Shown in pieces: positions 8,535-16,118 of a DNA stretch of 64,000 nt. The position numbers and the translations under genes are program-made. Numbering within the stretch: the stretch's first letter is position 1; each line of letters starts with the position of its first letter. Under the pieces are notes generated by a model, which was not told the DNA's origin, did not search any database, and saw nothing but the letters and a program-made list of their open reading frames with translations. The DNA comes from Mariniblastus fucicola (lineage in GTDB: Bacteria > Planctomycetota > Planctomycetia > Pirellulales > Pirellulaceae): contig NZ_CP042912.1 in assembly GCF_008087665.1 (NCBI RefSeq), positions 1,736,001-1,800,000 of the forward strand. Direction: 5' to 3'.

Positions 8535-8949
8535 GTCCGAGGAAGAGTATCACCGATTATATTCCGGCATGTTGCTGGCTGAGTCGCTCATCAAGGCTGA
8601 TGAGAACAGTATTGACCGGCGCAACAATCGTGAAGACTTTCTGTTGCAGCTCTTGGAGATCTCTTCTGAAATTTCGCCTGAAAAAAATATGAAAATCGTG
8701 GAACAAATTTATGAACAAGAAGACGCGATTCTTAGAGCTGATAAATTAATTCGACAAAGCCAGGAAGAGTTTTTGGCAAATGCAAGAAAGCTTGAATCTC
8801 TGGACAGAAATTTCGATCCGATTGTTGATCTTTATCTCGTCGTCATGATAGCGGGCACAATCGTTGGAACGTTGGGGTTCTGGTTGTGGTGGTATAAGAC
8901 CCAGCGTCTATTGGATAGAAAGTTGTTGCACGATACGCGTGAATTGTAA
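8535..8949 (+). pseudogene. 3' fragment of IS-interrupted two-TM protein gene
   Basis: Continues in frame with 7498-7652 once the IS and one TAA are removed. The fragment carries a long charged helical region (EDFLLQLLEISSEISPEKN onward) and a C-terminal TM helix (LYLVVMIAGTIVGTLGFWLWW) followed by a basic tail. An internal ATG at 8569 could still allow a 126-residue C-terminal product. The base composition is AT-richer than the rest of the window, suggesting acquired DNA. Function unknown. Confidence 0.8.
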
Positions 8950-8974
8950 CTTTGTCTGCTTTAACGTTTTAAGG

Positions 8975-9010
8975 GCTCGAGAGGGTACCGCGGGCCCTAA
9001 ATCCGTGGCC
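8975..9010. repeat. GGTACC-CGCGG repeat, solitary copy
   Basis: 'gagggtaccgcgggccctaaatccgt' matches the units at 10545-10600 and 11430-11695. It sits between the split gene and the recombinase fragment and hints at a shared insertion or rearrangement history. Confidence 0.7.
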
Positions 9011-9090
9011 TAACTAGTCGGAACGCAAAAATACGAAATTGTGTTCGCTACTGTCCACTCTGTCAAAAACGCCCACGTCTCTAGACTGGC

Positions 9091-9579
9091 TTGATACCAT
9101 CTTGGCGGCGAACAAATGGTCAAGTAACACGGTTGCGCCCCGCCTTTGAACAACTAAAGACCGCTATCTTCAATGGCGAGGTGAAAACGGTTGTTGTCTG
9201 GAAGCTCGATCGACTTTCGCGGCGGCAACGAGACGGTATCAACATCCTGGCGGATTGGTGCGAGCAGGGCGTCCGCGTCGTGAGCGTCACGCAGCAGCTC
9301 GATCTGAGCGGATCGGTTGGCCGTATCGTCGCCGGCGTCCTGTTCGGTGTCGCTGAAATGGAACTTGAGCATGTGCGTGAACGCCAAGCGGCCGGAATAG
9401 CGGCCGCAAAGAAGCGAGGCGTCTACGACAACCTTGAAGGGCGACCAAAGGGATCAACCAAAGCTAATCCCAAAGTAGCAGAAGAACTTGCCGCTCAAGG
9501 CTTGAACAAATCCGAAATCGCTCGGGCATTGGGGGTTCACCGGCATACGGTAGCAAAATATCTCGAAAATCGGGCCTAG
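9091..9579 (+). pseudogene. 5'-truncated serine recombinase (resolvase family)
   Basis: 162 codons from a TTG. Visible: the resolvase core from VKTVVVWKLDRLSRRQRDG through VGRIVAGVLFGVAEMELEHVRERQAAG and a C-terminal helix-turn-helix (LNKSEIARALGVHRHTVAKYL). The first ~50 residues of the family, holding the nucleophilic serine (YxRVS motif), are absent, and no equivalent is seen upstream in any frame. It should therefore be catalytically dead as it stands, though the DNA-binding half is intact. Relatives are resolvases/invertases of transposons and plasmids. Confidence 0.85.
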
Positions 9580-9656
9580 TTTGTGGTACTCGCGCTTCGC
9601 ACTGTTAATCTTCCACTAGATGAAAAACGAACCTCTCGCAAAGTTTGGAGATTTAG

Positions 9657-10442
9657 ATGCAAAATTTCTGGAAAATGACCGCAGCACTTGTGATTGCTGT
9701 GACGGCGGTACCCTATCACGCCGCGATTGCACAGTCTGATTTCACAATCTGCAGAACCTCTGGGGGGGAGGCGTGCAGGCAGACATCCTCGTCTAGTTCC
9801 TCAAGTTCTAGTAGTACTTCTAAGAGTTCATCACGCTCTAGCTCGATGTCATCCAATTCAAAAACATCGCGTTCCAATTCGGAACGAGATATTATCACTC
9901 GATCTATCAACAACTCTCGACCACAAATTAATTCGCCGGGTCTCTCAGCTCAAGAAGCGAAGAGGATGGAGATAGAAGCGAAAATCGCCGCAATCGATAA
10001 AGCTCATGCGGCAAAGATTGAAGCGTGTGATCAGGCAATGGAAAAGGCACTCAACGGAGCTGATCCAGCAACTTGTCTAATCGAGGCAGGTGTCAAAGAC
10101 TTGCCGATCGCGATAGCGGCCTTAGTCACCAAAATTAAGTTGAGAGATTCTTTGAAGACCTTAGGAGTCAAGGTTTCCTACGATTGCCTTCCCCAATTCA
10201 TTGTGGCGGTTTCCGCGTTTAAAGAGCGTATGGACTGCACAACTGATGGGAAGCTACCAAGTGGCATGGAAGAAAAAGACCACAGGATGAAACAGAAAAT
10301 ACTGGAGTATAAGATTGCGAAATTGAAACGAGAAATTGAAAAGCGAGACGCTCCGATGACTGCTGTGAAATATCTCGGAAAAAAGGAGAAACGTCGCACC
10401 AGTTCATCTCGTAGTGACCGCGGGCCAGTAAACGATCCGTAG
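9657..10442 (+). CDS. Secreted Ser-rich, charged-helix protein of unknown function
   Basis: 261 residues from the ATG at 9657 with GGAG six bases upstream. Signal peptide cleaved near AIAQ. Residues about 44-80 are a serine-dominated linker encoded by mixed Ser codons (TCC, TCG, AGT, TCT and others), so it is selected at protein level rather than a slipped DNA repeat. A helical domain with four cysteines follows (EACDQAM, ATCLIEAG, YDCLP, MDCTTD), then a Lys/Glu/Arg-rich tail. Export is clear; no family is recognised. A terminator follows. AT-richer than the core genes, consistent with acquisition. Confidence 0.8.
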   Translation: MQNFWKMTAALVIAVTAVPYHAAIAQSDFTICRTSGGEACRQTSSSSSSSSSSTSKSSSRSSSMSSNSKTSRSNSERDIITRSINNSRPQINSPGLSAQEAKRMEIEAKIAAIDKAHAAKIEACDQAMEKALNGADPATCLIEAGVKDLPIAIAALVTKIKLRDSLKTLGVKVSYDCLPQFIVAVSAFKERMDCTTDGKLPSGMEEKDHRMKQKILEYKIAKLKREIEKRDAPMTAVKYLGKKEKRRTSSSRSDRGPVNDP

Positions 10443-10455
10443 TTGATGACATTTC

Positions 10456-10484
10456 CTCGGCTCTAAAGCAGCCGAGAATTTTTT
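10456..10484 (+). terminator. Rho-independent terminator
   Basis: Seven-base stem ctcggct / agccgag (10456-10462 with 10470-10476), seven-base loop, then aatttttt. It lies 14 bp after the Ser-rich protein stop. Confidence 0.88.
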
Positions 10485-10544
10485 GCTTGCATTTATGACA
10501 ACGCCTGTGGCATTTTTCGCTTTGCGAGATCCGAGAAAGCGAGA

Positions 10545-10600
10545 TCCGAGAAAGGTACCGCGGACCCTAAATCCGTATCCGGACCCTAAATCCGTATCCC
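10545..10600. repeat. GGTACC-CGCGG repeat, second locus
   Basis: Contains 'gagaaaggtaccgcggacc', then 'ctaaatccgtatcc' twice, preceded by a duplicated 'gcgagatccgagaaa'. Same family as 8975-9010 and 11430-11695. The core ggtaccgcggacc is nearly palindromic. Confidence 0.75.
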
Positions 10601-10640
10601 GTGAACTAAGATCCTATCAAACACTAAGCGAACCGCTCGG

Positions 10641-10700
10641 CCGCTGGATAACAAAGGGATGCACACGGAGCCGCGAAATAGCGTTGTGGGGACATGCGTT
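10641..10700 (+). repeat. attC-like site, plus orientation
   Basis: 'gctggataacaaaggg' followed by 'atgcacacggagccgcg'. The ataacaaag box is the same as at the minus-strand sites from 13 to 23 kb, but here it reads on the plus strand, 200 bp past the plus-strand Ser-rich gene. Complementary 3' half not clearly recognisable. The rest of the gap to 10956 shows nothing further. Confidence 0.5.
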
Positions 10701-10956
10701 CCGCGAATGATGCTCGTGCCTCGCATTGTATCATTCGCTACACTCAAATCTACATTGTCACTCGCGTCCCGGCGATCCCAACCGTTATCCGCTTCATTCA
10801 ACTTCAAGCTGGTGGTATTGCAATCCAACCAATTTTTCATATCATTGGAACTGCTTGAACGCATCCGCGCTACCTTTGAACTGGATTAGTGCGAAATTCT
10901 CAGCTCCGGCTTGACTGCCATCATGAGCTCCATTGAAATTTGCAGAAGGATACACA

Positions 10957-11379
10957 ATGACTTTACCTGTGCTACTTGACCAAGTCTCCGATCGCTTGGT
11001 TGCATTTGAAAAAGAAATGCTCGAAAAATACGTGCCCGTACCTGTTTGGGTTGATTGGGTCGTTACATTCGATGAAAACGAGGACAATGATCTTGGGTCT
11101 TCGTTCCATTTAAACCGAGACGATGTTTCGGCGGTTATTGGGTTTGAGAAGATTGACGGAAGATGGCGTGTTTGTTTTATCGAAATGGACTGCGTCGATG
11201 AAACTTTGGAATCCGAAATGGCTCACGTCACCAGCTGGACTCCGATGGCGGAGCTACCTCTTGCGCTTCGTTTGAAATTACTCGAAGGCAATCCGCTTAA
11301 AGAACTGGAACTCATGCTCATTGAGCGCCAGCAGCAATTAGCCGAGCGGGCGAAACGAGTTCTAAGAGATTTAGGATAG
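10957..11379 (+). CDS. Hypothetical small acidic protein
   Basis: 140 residues from the ATG at 10957, preceded by AGAAGGA; a TTG 24 bases upstream is less likely. No signal peptide or membrane segment. The middle (VIGFEKIDGRWRVCFIEMD) looks like a beta-hairpin, and the C-terminal 35 residues (ELMLIERQQQLAERAKRVL) an amphipathic helix. I recognise no family. It is one of the few plus-strand genes in the cassette region. The hairpin gggccat / atggccc at 11391-11414, just past the stop, may end the transcript but lacks a T-run. Confidence 0.75.
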   Translation: MTLPVLLDQVSDRLVAFEKEMLEKYVPVPVWVDWVVTFDENEDNDLGSSFHLNRDDVSAVIGFEKIDGRWRVCFIEMDCVDETLESEMAHVTSWTPMAELPLALRLKLLEGNPLKELELMLIERQQQLAERAKRVLRDLG

Positions 11380-11429
11380 AAGATTCCGCAGGGCCATTCA
11401 TTTGGGGATGGCCCATTTCGGAGCCCCAA

Positions 11430-11695
11430 GAAAGGTACCGCGGACCCTACAAGAAAGGTACCGGACCCTACAAGAAAGGTACCGCGCCCTACAAGAAAGG
11501 TACCGCGGACCCTAAACTCGTCGCCGCGGACCCTAAACTCGTCGCCGTAGAAGAACAGCAGGTCGCCGTCGTCAGTTGGAACCAGGTCAATGTCTTGAAG
11601 CCCCAAGAAAGGTACCGAAGCCCCAGGAAAGGTACCGCGGACCCTAAACTCGCGCGGACCCTAAACTCGTGCCCCGGACCCTAAACTCGTGCGCC
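11430..11695. repeat. GGTACC-CGCGG tandem repeat cluster with captured DUF1963 fragment
   Basis: At least six copies of 'aagaaaggtaccgcggaccc' variants and five of 'ggaccctaaactcgt' are arranged irregularly. Bases 11547-11597 (51 bp) are identical to 12245-12295 inside the neighbouring DUF1963 gene, so a piece of that gene has been copied into the cluster. The cluster ends about 40 bp before the DUF1963 stop codon. The whole gap from 11380 to 11734 is otherwise gene-free. Confidence 0.85.
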
Positions 11696-11734
11696 GGTTC
11701 TTTGGCGGCCTTGAGACTTTCAATCGTCTTTCGT

Positions 11735-12496
11735 TTAGTGGCTTTGCGACACCATCCACACGCGGTCGAAATGCATGCCACGCAAGTCGTCTTTGTGGAT
11801 GAACCAGTAGAGCGCTCCAGCATCGCCCCACATCATGTCCCCAACTTCAAACAGCTGAAGAAGTAGGACCCAATCATCCGTGTCCCCGACGCCCAATGCG
11901 TTCACGCAATCGCGTTCCATGAAGTCGGATTGGATGGGGAATGGGTATCCGCCCACCTGGATATCGGCTTGGACTGCACTGCAAAATTCCGTGTAGCATT
12001 CGTCGGCGACGTCGTCAGGAAACGTCAGCAACTGCCGCTCATACCCGGGATAGCTGGCCGATCGTTCAAACTTTACGTTGACACGTCGATAGCGTCGGGG
12101 GCGAACGTTCTTTTTCATCAGGCCGAAGAACGAGGGAACCGTGCAGGTTGGTAACTCTGGCGTAATGCGAACGATGCCCGGTTGGATATGAGCCACAATG
12201 GCGTGGCCAGCATCGTTGGGACTGTCTCCCCAATGTCTGTTGTCGTAGAAGAACAGCAGGTCGCCGTCGTCAGTTGGAACCAGGTCAATGTCTTGGCAGT
12301 GGAGTTGTCCCACGAAAGCAAGCGGATGGCCGTCTTTTGTGGGCCAGTCGAATCCGGACGGCAGCTTTGGCATGCCTCCGAAATAGGAATCGCGTTCCTG
12401 TTCGCAAAGGATCCCCGCGAGACAGGGACGCGATGCTCGACGAATCGAGTCCGCGTAGGGAGTCAGTTCATGCGATGCGAGCTCAACGTCGTGCAT
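11735..12496 (-). CDS. DUF1963 (YwqG-like) family protein
   Basis: 253 residues from the ATG at 12496. Family features: a central YFGGMPKLPSGFDWPTKDG with LAFVGQLHCQDID, then DDGDLLFFYD, and a C-terminal GDTDDWVLLLQLF ... MMWGDAGALYWFIHKDDLR. This is the standard DUF1963 layout (aromatic and acidic beta-fold), close to its usual ~250-residue length. Cytoplasmic, no signal. Function of the family is unknown; it often appears in immunity-like and cassette contexts. Part of its sequence is duplicated at 11547-11597 and a decayed relative of its 3' end lies at 14040-14110. Confidence 0.88.
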   Translation of the reverse strand: MHDVELASHELTPYADSIRRASRPCLAGILCEQERDSYFGGMPKLPSGFDWPTKDGHPLAFVGQLHCQDIDLVPTDDGDLLFFYDNRHWGDSPNDAGHAIVAHIQPGIVRITPELPTCTVPSFFGLMKKNVRPRRYRRVNVKFERSASYPGYERQLLTFPDDVADECYTEFCSAVQADIQVGGYPFPIQSDFMERDCVNALGVGDTDDWVLLLQLFEVGDMMWGDAGALYWFIHKDDLRGMHFDRVWMVSQSH

Positions 12497-12630
12497 AGGC
12501 TTGGGTGGCTAAAGTCGATGATGATCACTACGCCGCCAATGTGATCGTTGACTGGAGAGACTTGTGCTCGGCGGCATCGTAGCGTGCGCCACATGACTAT
12601 AGCAGCCTATCTTTCGTAACCAAACATTGC

Positions 12631-13143
12631 CTACTGGGCGGCATCCATCTGCCTGGCTCGTTCGATTGATGAATTCAAGTCAATCTTGATCTGCTGCCCC
12701 TGGTTCCAGTTGCCTTCACCTACAAATTTGTAGGAACATCCGTAGCGGTGCTTGGTATAGATCACAATGTGTTGGAATGGCTGTTCGGTTGAAATCTTTC
12801 TTCCCAGCAAGGGCGAACGCATCTCGAATTTGGGCACGGCAATGGTCGTCGTCTGGATATCCAGTGCGGTCATGGGTGGAGCTCCGTCTGGATTCGCTTT
12901 GTCCACCTGGAATACCCCGTCCTCATCGGGTGTCTGCCAGACCTTCATGGCTGGCTTGAGGTCCTCACTGGCCACCAGCGCGTAATACGCCTGGCCGACA
13001 ATCTCCGGGTGAGCAGTAATCTTGATCGGCACGGTGTAGCTGACGTCCGTGGCAACAGTCCTGGTCGTTTCAAACACGTACAGCGATAGCACGATGCTGA
13101 GCGCCAGCATGAATATCAGGATGGATGAAAGGCGGAACTTCAT
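12631..13143 (-). CDS. Membrane-anchored hypothetical protein
   Basis: 170 residues from the ATG at 13143. An N-terminal hydrophobic helix (LSSILIFMLALSIVLSLYVF) acts as a signal anchor, followed by an exported domain with mixed beta pattern, about residues 35-165. No catalytic motif seen. The ending GQQIKIDLNSSIE has an echo at about 25115-25170 upstream of the yitT-like gene. Single-gene unit in the cassette cluster. Family not recognised. Confidence 0.72.
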   Translation of the reverse strand: MKFRLSSILIFMLALSIVLSLYVFETTRTVATDVSYTVPIKITAHPEIVGQAYYALVASEDLKPAMKVWQTPDEDGVFQVDKANPDGAPPMTALDIQTTTIAVPKFEMRSPLLGRKISTEQPFQHIVIYTKHRYGCSYKFVGEGNWNQGQQIKIDLNSSIERARQMDAAQ

Positions 13144-13220
13144 GCTGCTAAAAAACGCCCGCGATCAACGAGCCGTCGAACGGGTTTAAATTCGTAAAAT
13201 CGCAGTCGAATGCCATGTAG

Positions 13221-13292
13221 CCTGTGGCCATCCGGCGACAGCCCAACCACGAAGGCCTCGCCGCTTCGGTCGGGCGATATGTTATCCGCTGC
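13221..13292 (-). repeat. attC-like site after the zinc-ribbon membrane gene
   Basis: On the minus strand it begins gcggataacatatcg 15 bp past the stop at 13307. A hairpin (gcccgacc pairing with ggttgggc) follows, ending gttgggctgtcgccggatgg. Thirty-two bases are identical to the 15041-15095 site. GTTGGGC fits the GTTRRRY rule for an attC R' box. Confidence 0.7.
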
Positions 13293-13306
13293 AGGCAGGG
13301 GAAATA

Positions 13307-13666
13307 TCAGTCAGTTTCAATGTTTGCACCACAAGAATCACATCGACTTTCACTGTGGAGCATCGCACCACACTCGCTGCAAGTGTAAGCAACAGTTGCA
13401 TCAGGGTAGGAAATGTCACCGGCATATGGCAAGCCAGCCTGCTTCTTCAGCAGTCGAATAATTTCGGCAATGGAACGAAGCAACAGCCAGACCAGTATCG
13501 TGTTAATCAGAATGCTGAGCGCTGGCAAAATGCCGTATAGCTTGAGCCAAACAAGAGACGCGACTGTACCAATGATGCCGACCGCGAGCAGAACAATGGC
13601 TGCAGAGTCAAGCAGTCCCTCTAAACCGCCAGCATTGCGACGTTCGGATTCAATCTTTCTTGCCAT
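13307..13666 (-). CDS. Two-TM protein with C-terminal zinc ribbon
   Basis: 119 residues from the ATG at 13666. Two adjacent TM helices (about residues 20-42 and 45-70) and a cytoplasmic helix lead to a C-terminal ribbon CSECGAMLHSESRCDSCGA, with a CxxC pair and a second CxxC 11 residues later, which should bind one zinc. Such TM-plus-ribbon proteins are small and mostly uncharacterised. Stop codon lies 15 bp from an attC-like site. Confidence 0.75.
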   Translation of the reverse strand: MARKIESERRNAGGLEGLLDSAAIVLLAVGIIGTVASLVWLKLYGILPALSILINTILVWLLLRSIAEIIRLLKKQAGLPYAGDISYPDATVAYTCSECGAMLHSESRCDSCGANIETD

Positions 13667-14039
13667 TCAACACTAACCTGTGAATTCGAATTCAATTCCT
13701 GAAAGCACGCCGGCGTTCCTGAAACAACATGCGGCCGGACAACAAATGTTATACAGACGTACTTCTGCATATTCTTTGAGGCGGTATTAACAAGCTTCTG
13801 CATAACGCCGATACGCGAACAGCAAATCCGACCAGACGCACGACATGATTCTTTCTCGCAGCTTGACTCCAAAAACGATATCAGAAATCATAGCTAAAGT
13901 CATCGGCTACGATTCATGAAACCTCTTTCATGAACACGCTGTTGCAACGGCGATTCGCCAAATGAATCTCGTTCTGATGCTTCGCTTGCTCCAATAACGG
14001 CGGCGAGATCTTCCTCATGCGTCGCTTCACGAACGATGC

Positions 14040-14110
14040 CGCTTTAATGCAGGCCAGACACCGGCTCGAAACGTTTGTGGATCAGCCAGTAGAGTGCACC
14101 AGCATCGCAC
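14040..14110 (-). pseudogene. Remnant of a DUF1963 gene 3' end
   Basis: On the minus strand this reads CDAGALYWLIHKRFEPVSGLH then stop, aligning with GDAGALYWFIHKDDLRGMHF near the end of the intact gene at 11735-12496, and about 30 of 38 bases match. Nothing upstream continues the gene. It is the only recognised content of the 13667-14126 gap. Confidence 0.75.
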
Positions 14111-14126
14111 CGTGTGTGCGTGAGAA

Positions 14127-14312
14127 TCATCGCGAGGTAAAGCCGAGTCCGAGCATCGCAAACGGGACCAAAATGGAAACAGTCACAATTAGCGCTATCA
14201 ACCATAGATACCAGGTCGATTCCCGCTGCTTGCGGAAGATCTTCTCGAGAATGATATTTTGCCGGCGAAGCTCGCTGGCTATTTCATCCAGTATTTCGTC
14301 TTGATTTGACAT
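14127..14312 (-). CDS. Small single-TM protein, 61 residues
   Basis: From the ATG at 14312 (MSNQDEILDEIASELRRQN). An amphipathic N-terminal helix of about 30 residues is followed by one TM helix (YLWLIALIVTVSILVPFAM). This layout is common in small phage- and cassette-borne membrane proteins. A longer frame starting at 14417 has no support. Function unknown. Confidence 0.6.
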   Translation of the reverse strand: MSNQDEILDEIASELRRQNIILEKIFRKQRESTWYLWLIALIVTVSILVPFAMLGLGFTSR

Positions 14313-14422
14313 CTGTATTGTCGAAAGTTTGTGACTGTTCGCGTTCGCGTGGTTGGTGCGCCCCGGCCGACTGTGGATTGCGTCCTTGTTCACCGCGCTG
14401 TGGCGAACGAAAAACATTGAAA

Positions 14423-14474
14423 CCCACGCGGCAAGGGCTCCGTGCGCAACTCATTGTTTTGCGACGGTTGACTA
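14423..14474 (-). repeat. attC-like site after the PH-like membrane gene
   Basis: On the minus strand, directly after the TAG at 14472: tcaaccgtcgcaaaacaatg, then agttgcgcacggagccc. The 'tgcgcacggagcc' part matches 'tgcacacggagcc' of the 10641 site. Complementary 3' half less clear. Confidence 0.5.
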
Positions 14475-14942
14475 CCGGACAAAGTTGCCAATTAGCAGTT
14501 TAACATACCATGGCATGATCATTTCTGCCCCGGTTCTGGGTTCGCCAAGTTTCTGTTGAAGGATCGGGATGAGTGCATCAACGTCAGCCTCGCCGATTGC
14601 CCATCCATCAGACCCGATGATTGCACCATCGTTGAATCCGATGAAAAGAGTCCCGTTCTCGCCAACTCTCGACCATCCAGACGCTTCATCCCATCTTCTT
14701 TTGATGTGCCTGAAGTAACGGCTCTCGATCTCATTTTCGTTGTATCTAAAACGTGAGCGAGCGATTGCGACACCATTCCCGATTGCGATCAACGCAAGCG
14801 TTGCGAACACAACGAATACCCAAACTGGTGCGTCAACAATGGGCAAGACGATTCCGGCCGCTGCACAGAATAAGAATGTCAACACAAACCAAACTGCGAC
14901 GCCAATGGTGGGAGGTTTACAGACTATCCATTCGGTTTGCAT
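14472..14942 (-). CDS. Two-TM protein with PH-like C-terminal domain
   Basis: 156 residues from the ATG at 14942, preceded by AAGGGA; a TTG 90 bases upstream falls into the preceding attC-like region. Two TM helices (about residues 15-55) precede a beta-rich domain (RFRYNENEIESRYFRHIKR to GWAIGEADVDALIPILQQK) that resembles bacterial PH-like domains of membrane proteins. Function unknown. Single-gene cassette. Confidence 0.72.
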   Translation of the reverse strand: MQTEWIVCKPPTIGVAVWFVLTFLFCAAAGIVLPIVDAPVWVFVVFATLALIAIGNGVAIARSRFRYNENEIESRYFRHIKRRWDEASGWSRVGENGTLFIGFNDGAIIGSDGWAIGEADVDALIPILQQKLGEPRTGAEMIMPWYVKLLIGNFVR

Positions 14943-15040
14943 CTCGTCCCTTGATGTTGAGCCTTGCAGCGTCCGCGTGACAAAGCGGACAGGGTAATTT
15001 AGATCCGTGAGACGGAAGTCGAAGTAGGGCAAGTCTTTCA

Positions 15041-15095
15041 GTGTGAGGCAGCCACGAAGGCCTCGCCGCTTCGGTCGGGCGATTTGTTATCCGGC
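15041..15095 (-). repeat. attC-like site after the three-TM gene
   Basis: On the minus strand it starts gccggataacaaatcg about 30 bp past the stop at 15127. It shares 32 identical bases with 13221-13292 and folds the same way (gcccgacc stem). The identity of two non-adjacent copies argues for a functional element. Confidence 0.7.
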
Positions 15096-15126
15096 GTTTA
15101 AACAGTGGATCGCTCCATGGCGGCAT

Positions 15127-15435
15127 TTAAGTTGCCATCCATAGAAGCACGATTGCGAGTATGCCAAACACCCAATAGGCCGGTTTCCAGTCCGGTAGCC
15201 AGCGCTCCAGAACGCATCCAACGAACAGCCCAATCGATGCTCCGACTAAGGCGAACGGGACGATCTGCTCCAATGTTTGGGCTTCAGCCAGCCGGCGCGA
15301 AGCGCGTTCCCATGGAGTAACTGGTTCCTCGTGAGCGAGCCGGTACCCGAGAATTGCTCCAGCGACAATCAGTAAAACCAGGTAACCATAGATTCGGAAA
15401 CCGCGTGAGGTCCAGCTTGGTGAATCATCTGGCAT
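15127..15435 (-). CDS. Small three-TM protein
   Basis: 102 residues from the ATG at 15435. Hydrophobic segments at about residues 13-30, 58-77 and 83-100, with a short charged loop (PVTPWERASRRLAEAQTLEQ) between the first two. No motif recognised. Followed by an attC-like element; single-gene cassette. Confidence 0.68.
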   Translation of the reverse strand: MPDDSPSWTSRGFRIYGYLVLLIVAGAILGYRLAHEEPVTPWERASRRLAEAQTLEQIVPFALVGASIGLFVGCVLERWLPDWKPAYWVFGILAIVLLWMAT

Positions 15436-15534
15436 AAAAATTCGCCTTTTGTCAACGATATTGAATTCGTAACGGTGCTCTTGAGCTGGACAACGTCCGT
15501 GATCCCCGAGCCGGAACCAGTAATCTAACCCATT

Positions 15535-15583
15535 CTAAACCACGCCTAAGGCCGGCTTCGCGTGAATCATGCTGTTGTCTGGC
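15535..15583 (-). repeat. attC-like site after the 126-residue gene
   Basis: On the minus strand: cgccagacaacagcatgatt, then a cacgc / gcgtg hairpin around gaagccggccttag, ending gtttag. Located 25 bp past the stop at 15608. The 'gccaga(c/t)aacag' start resembles the 23551 site. Confidence 0.6.
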
Positions 15584-15607
15584 GTTCGACCGCCATTCCT
15601 GACAGCC

Positions 15608-15988
15608 TCATTGCAGATCATCATGCGCATCCATAAACCGCGAGTAAAGCCGGTCGAACTCGTCAAACGCCACGTTCCACGGTGCGCTGGACGATTCAGT
15701 TGTCGCTCGAAGCGAGGGTTTGGTTTGAGTCGTAATTCGCAACTCGATGAGTAAGCGGGCACTGGATGCTATTCGGAGTGATAACATTGGCTTGCCTCGC
15801 CATTCACGAGCTGGATAGCGAACAATGCAAAAGGTAGCCAATGACGTGAAGAAAGTGCAGTCCCATAGATCTCTCAATTCAAAGAGTTCGTCAAGGAAGT
15901 TGCAGAAGTTTTCGGTTTCCGCTCTTTGGCGTTTCGCGTGCAGGTCGGCAAAAAATGCGACGATCTCTGATTGTGAAAGGGCTCCCAT
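15608..15988 (-). CDS. Hypothetical cytoplasmic protein
   Basis: 126 residues from the ATG at 15988. Mostly helical, no signal or TM. Notable acidic/aromatic stretch NFCNFLDELFELRDLWDCTFF and an acidic C-terminus (FDEFDRLYSRFMDAHDDLQ). No family recognised. Cassette-type unit bounded by attC-like sequences at both ends. Confidence 0.62.
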   Translation of the reverse strand: MGALSQSEIVAFFADLHAKRQRAETENFCNFLDELFELRDLWDCTFFTSLATFCIVRYPAREWRGKPMLSLRIASSARLLIELRITTQTKPSLRATTESSSAPWNVAFDEFDRLYSRFMDAHDDLQ

Positions 15989-16069
15989 TTAGTCACACAA
16001 GGTTTGCTGCGAATCTCGAGCCAGCTAGCGACCGGGTTCACCGATCCGCAATGAGTGATTGTCCAATTT

Positions 16070-16118
16070 CAATAACACGCTCAAGTCCGCCTCGCGTGCA
16101 CCGCTTTGTTATGCGGCA
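16070..16118 (-). repeat. attC-like site after the SDR gene
   Basis: On the minus strand: TAA stop, then tgccgcataacaaagcgg, a cacgc / gcgtg stem and gtgttattg. The outer boxes cataaca and tgttat are complementary, as the R'' and R' boxes of attC should be. One of the clearest sites. Confidence 0.72.

Noticed and set aside
10586-10864. Small minus-strand frame between the Ser-rich gene and the 10957 gene
   Set aside because: It spans the repeat and attC-like element, has no SD and no recognisable protein features.
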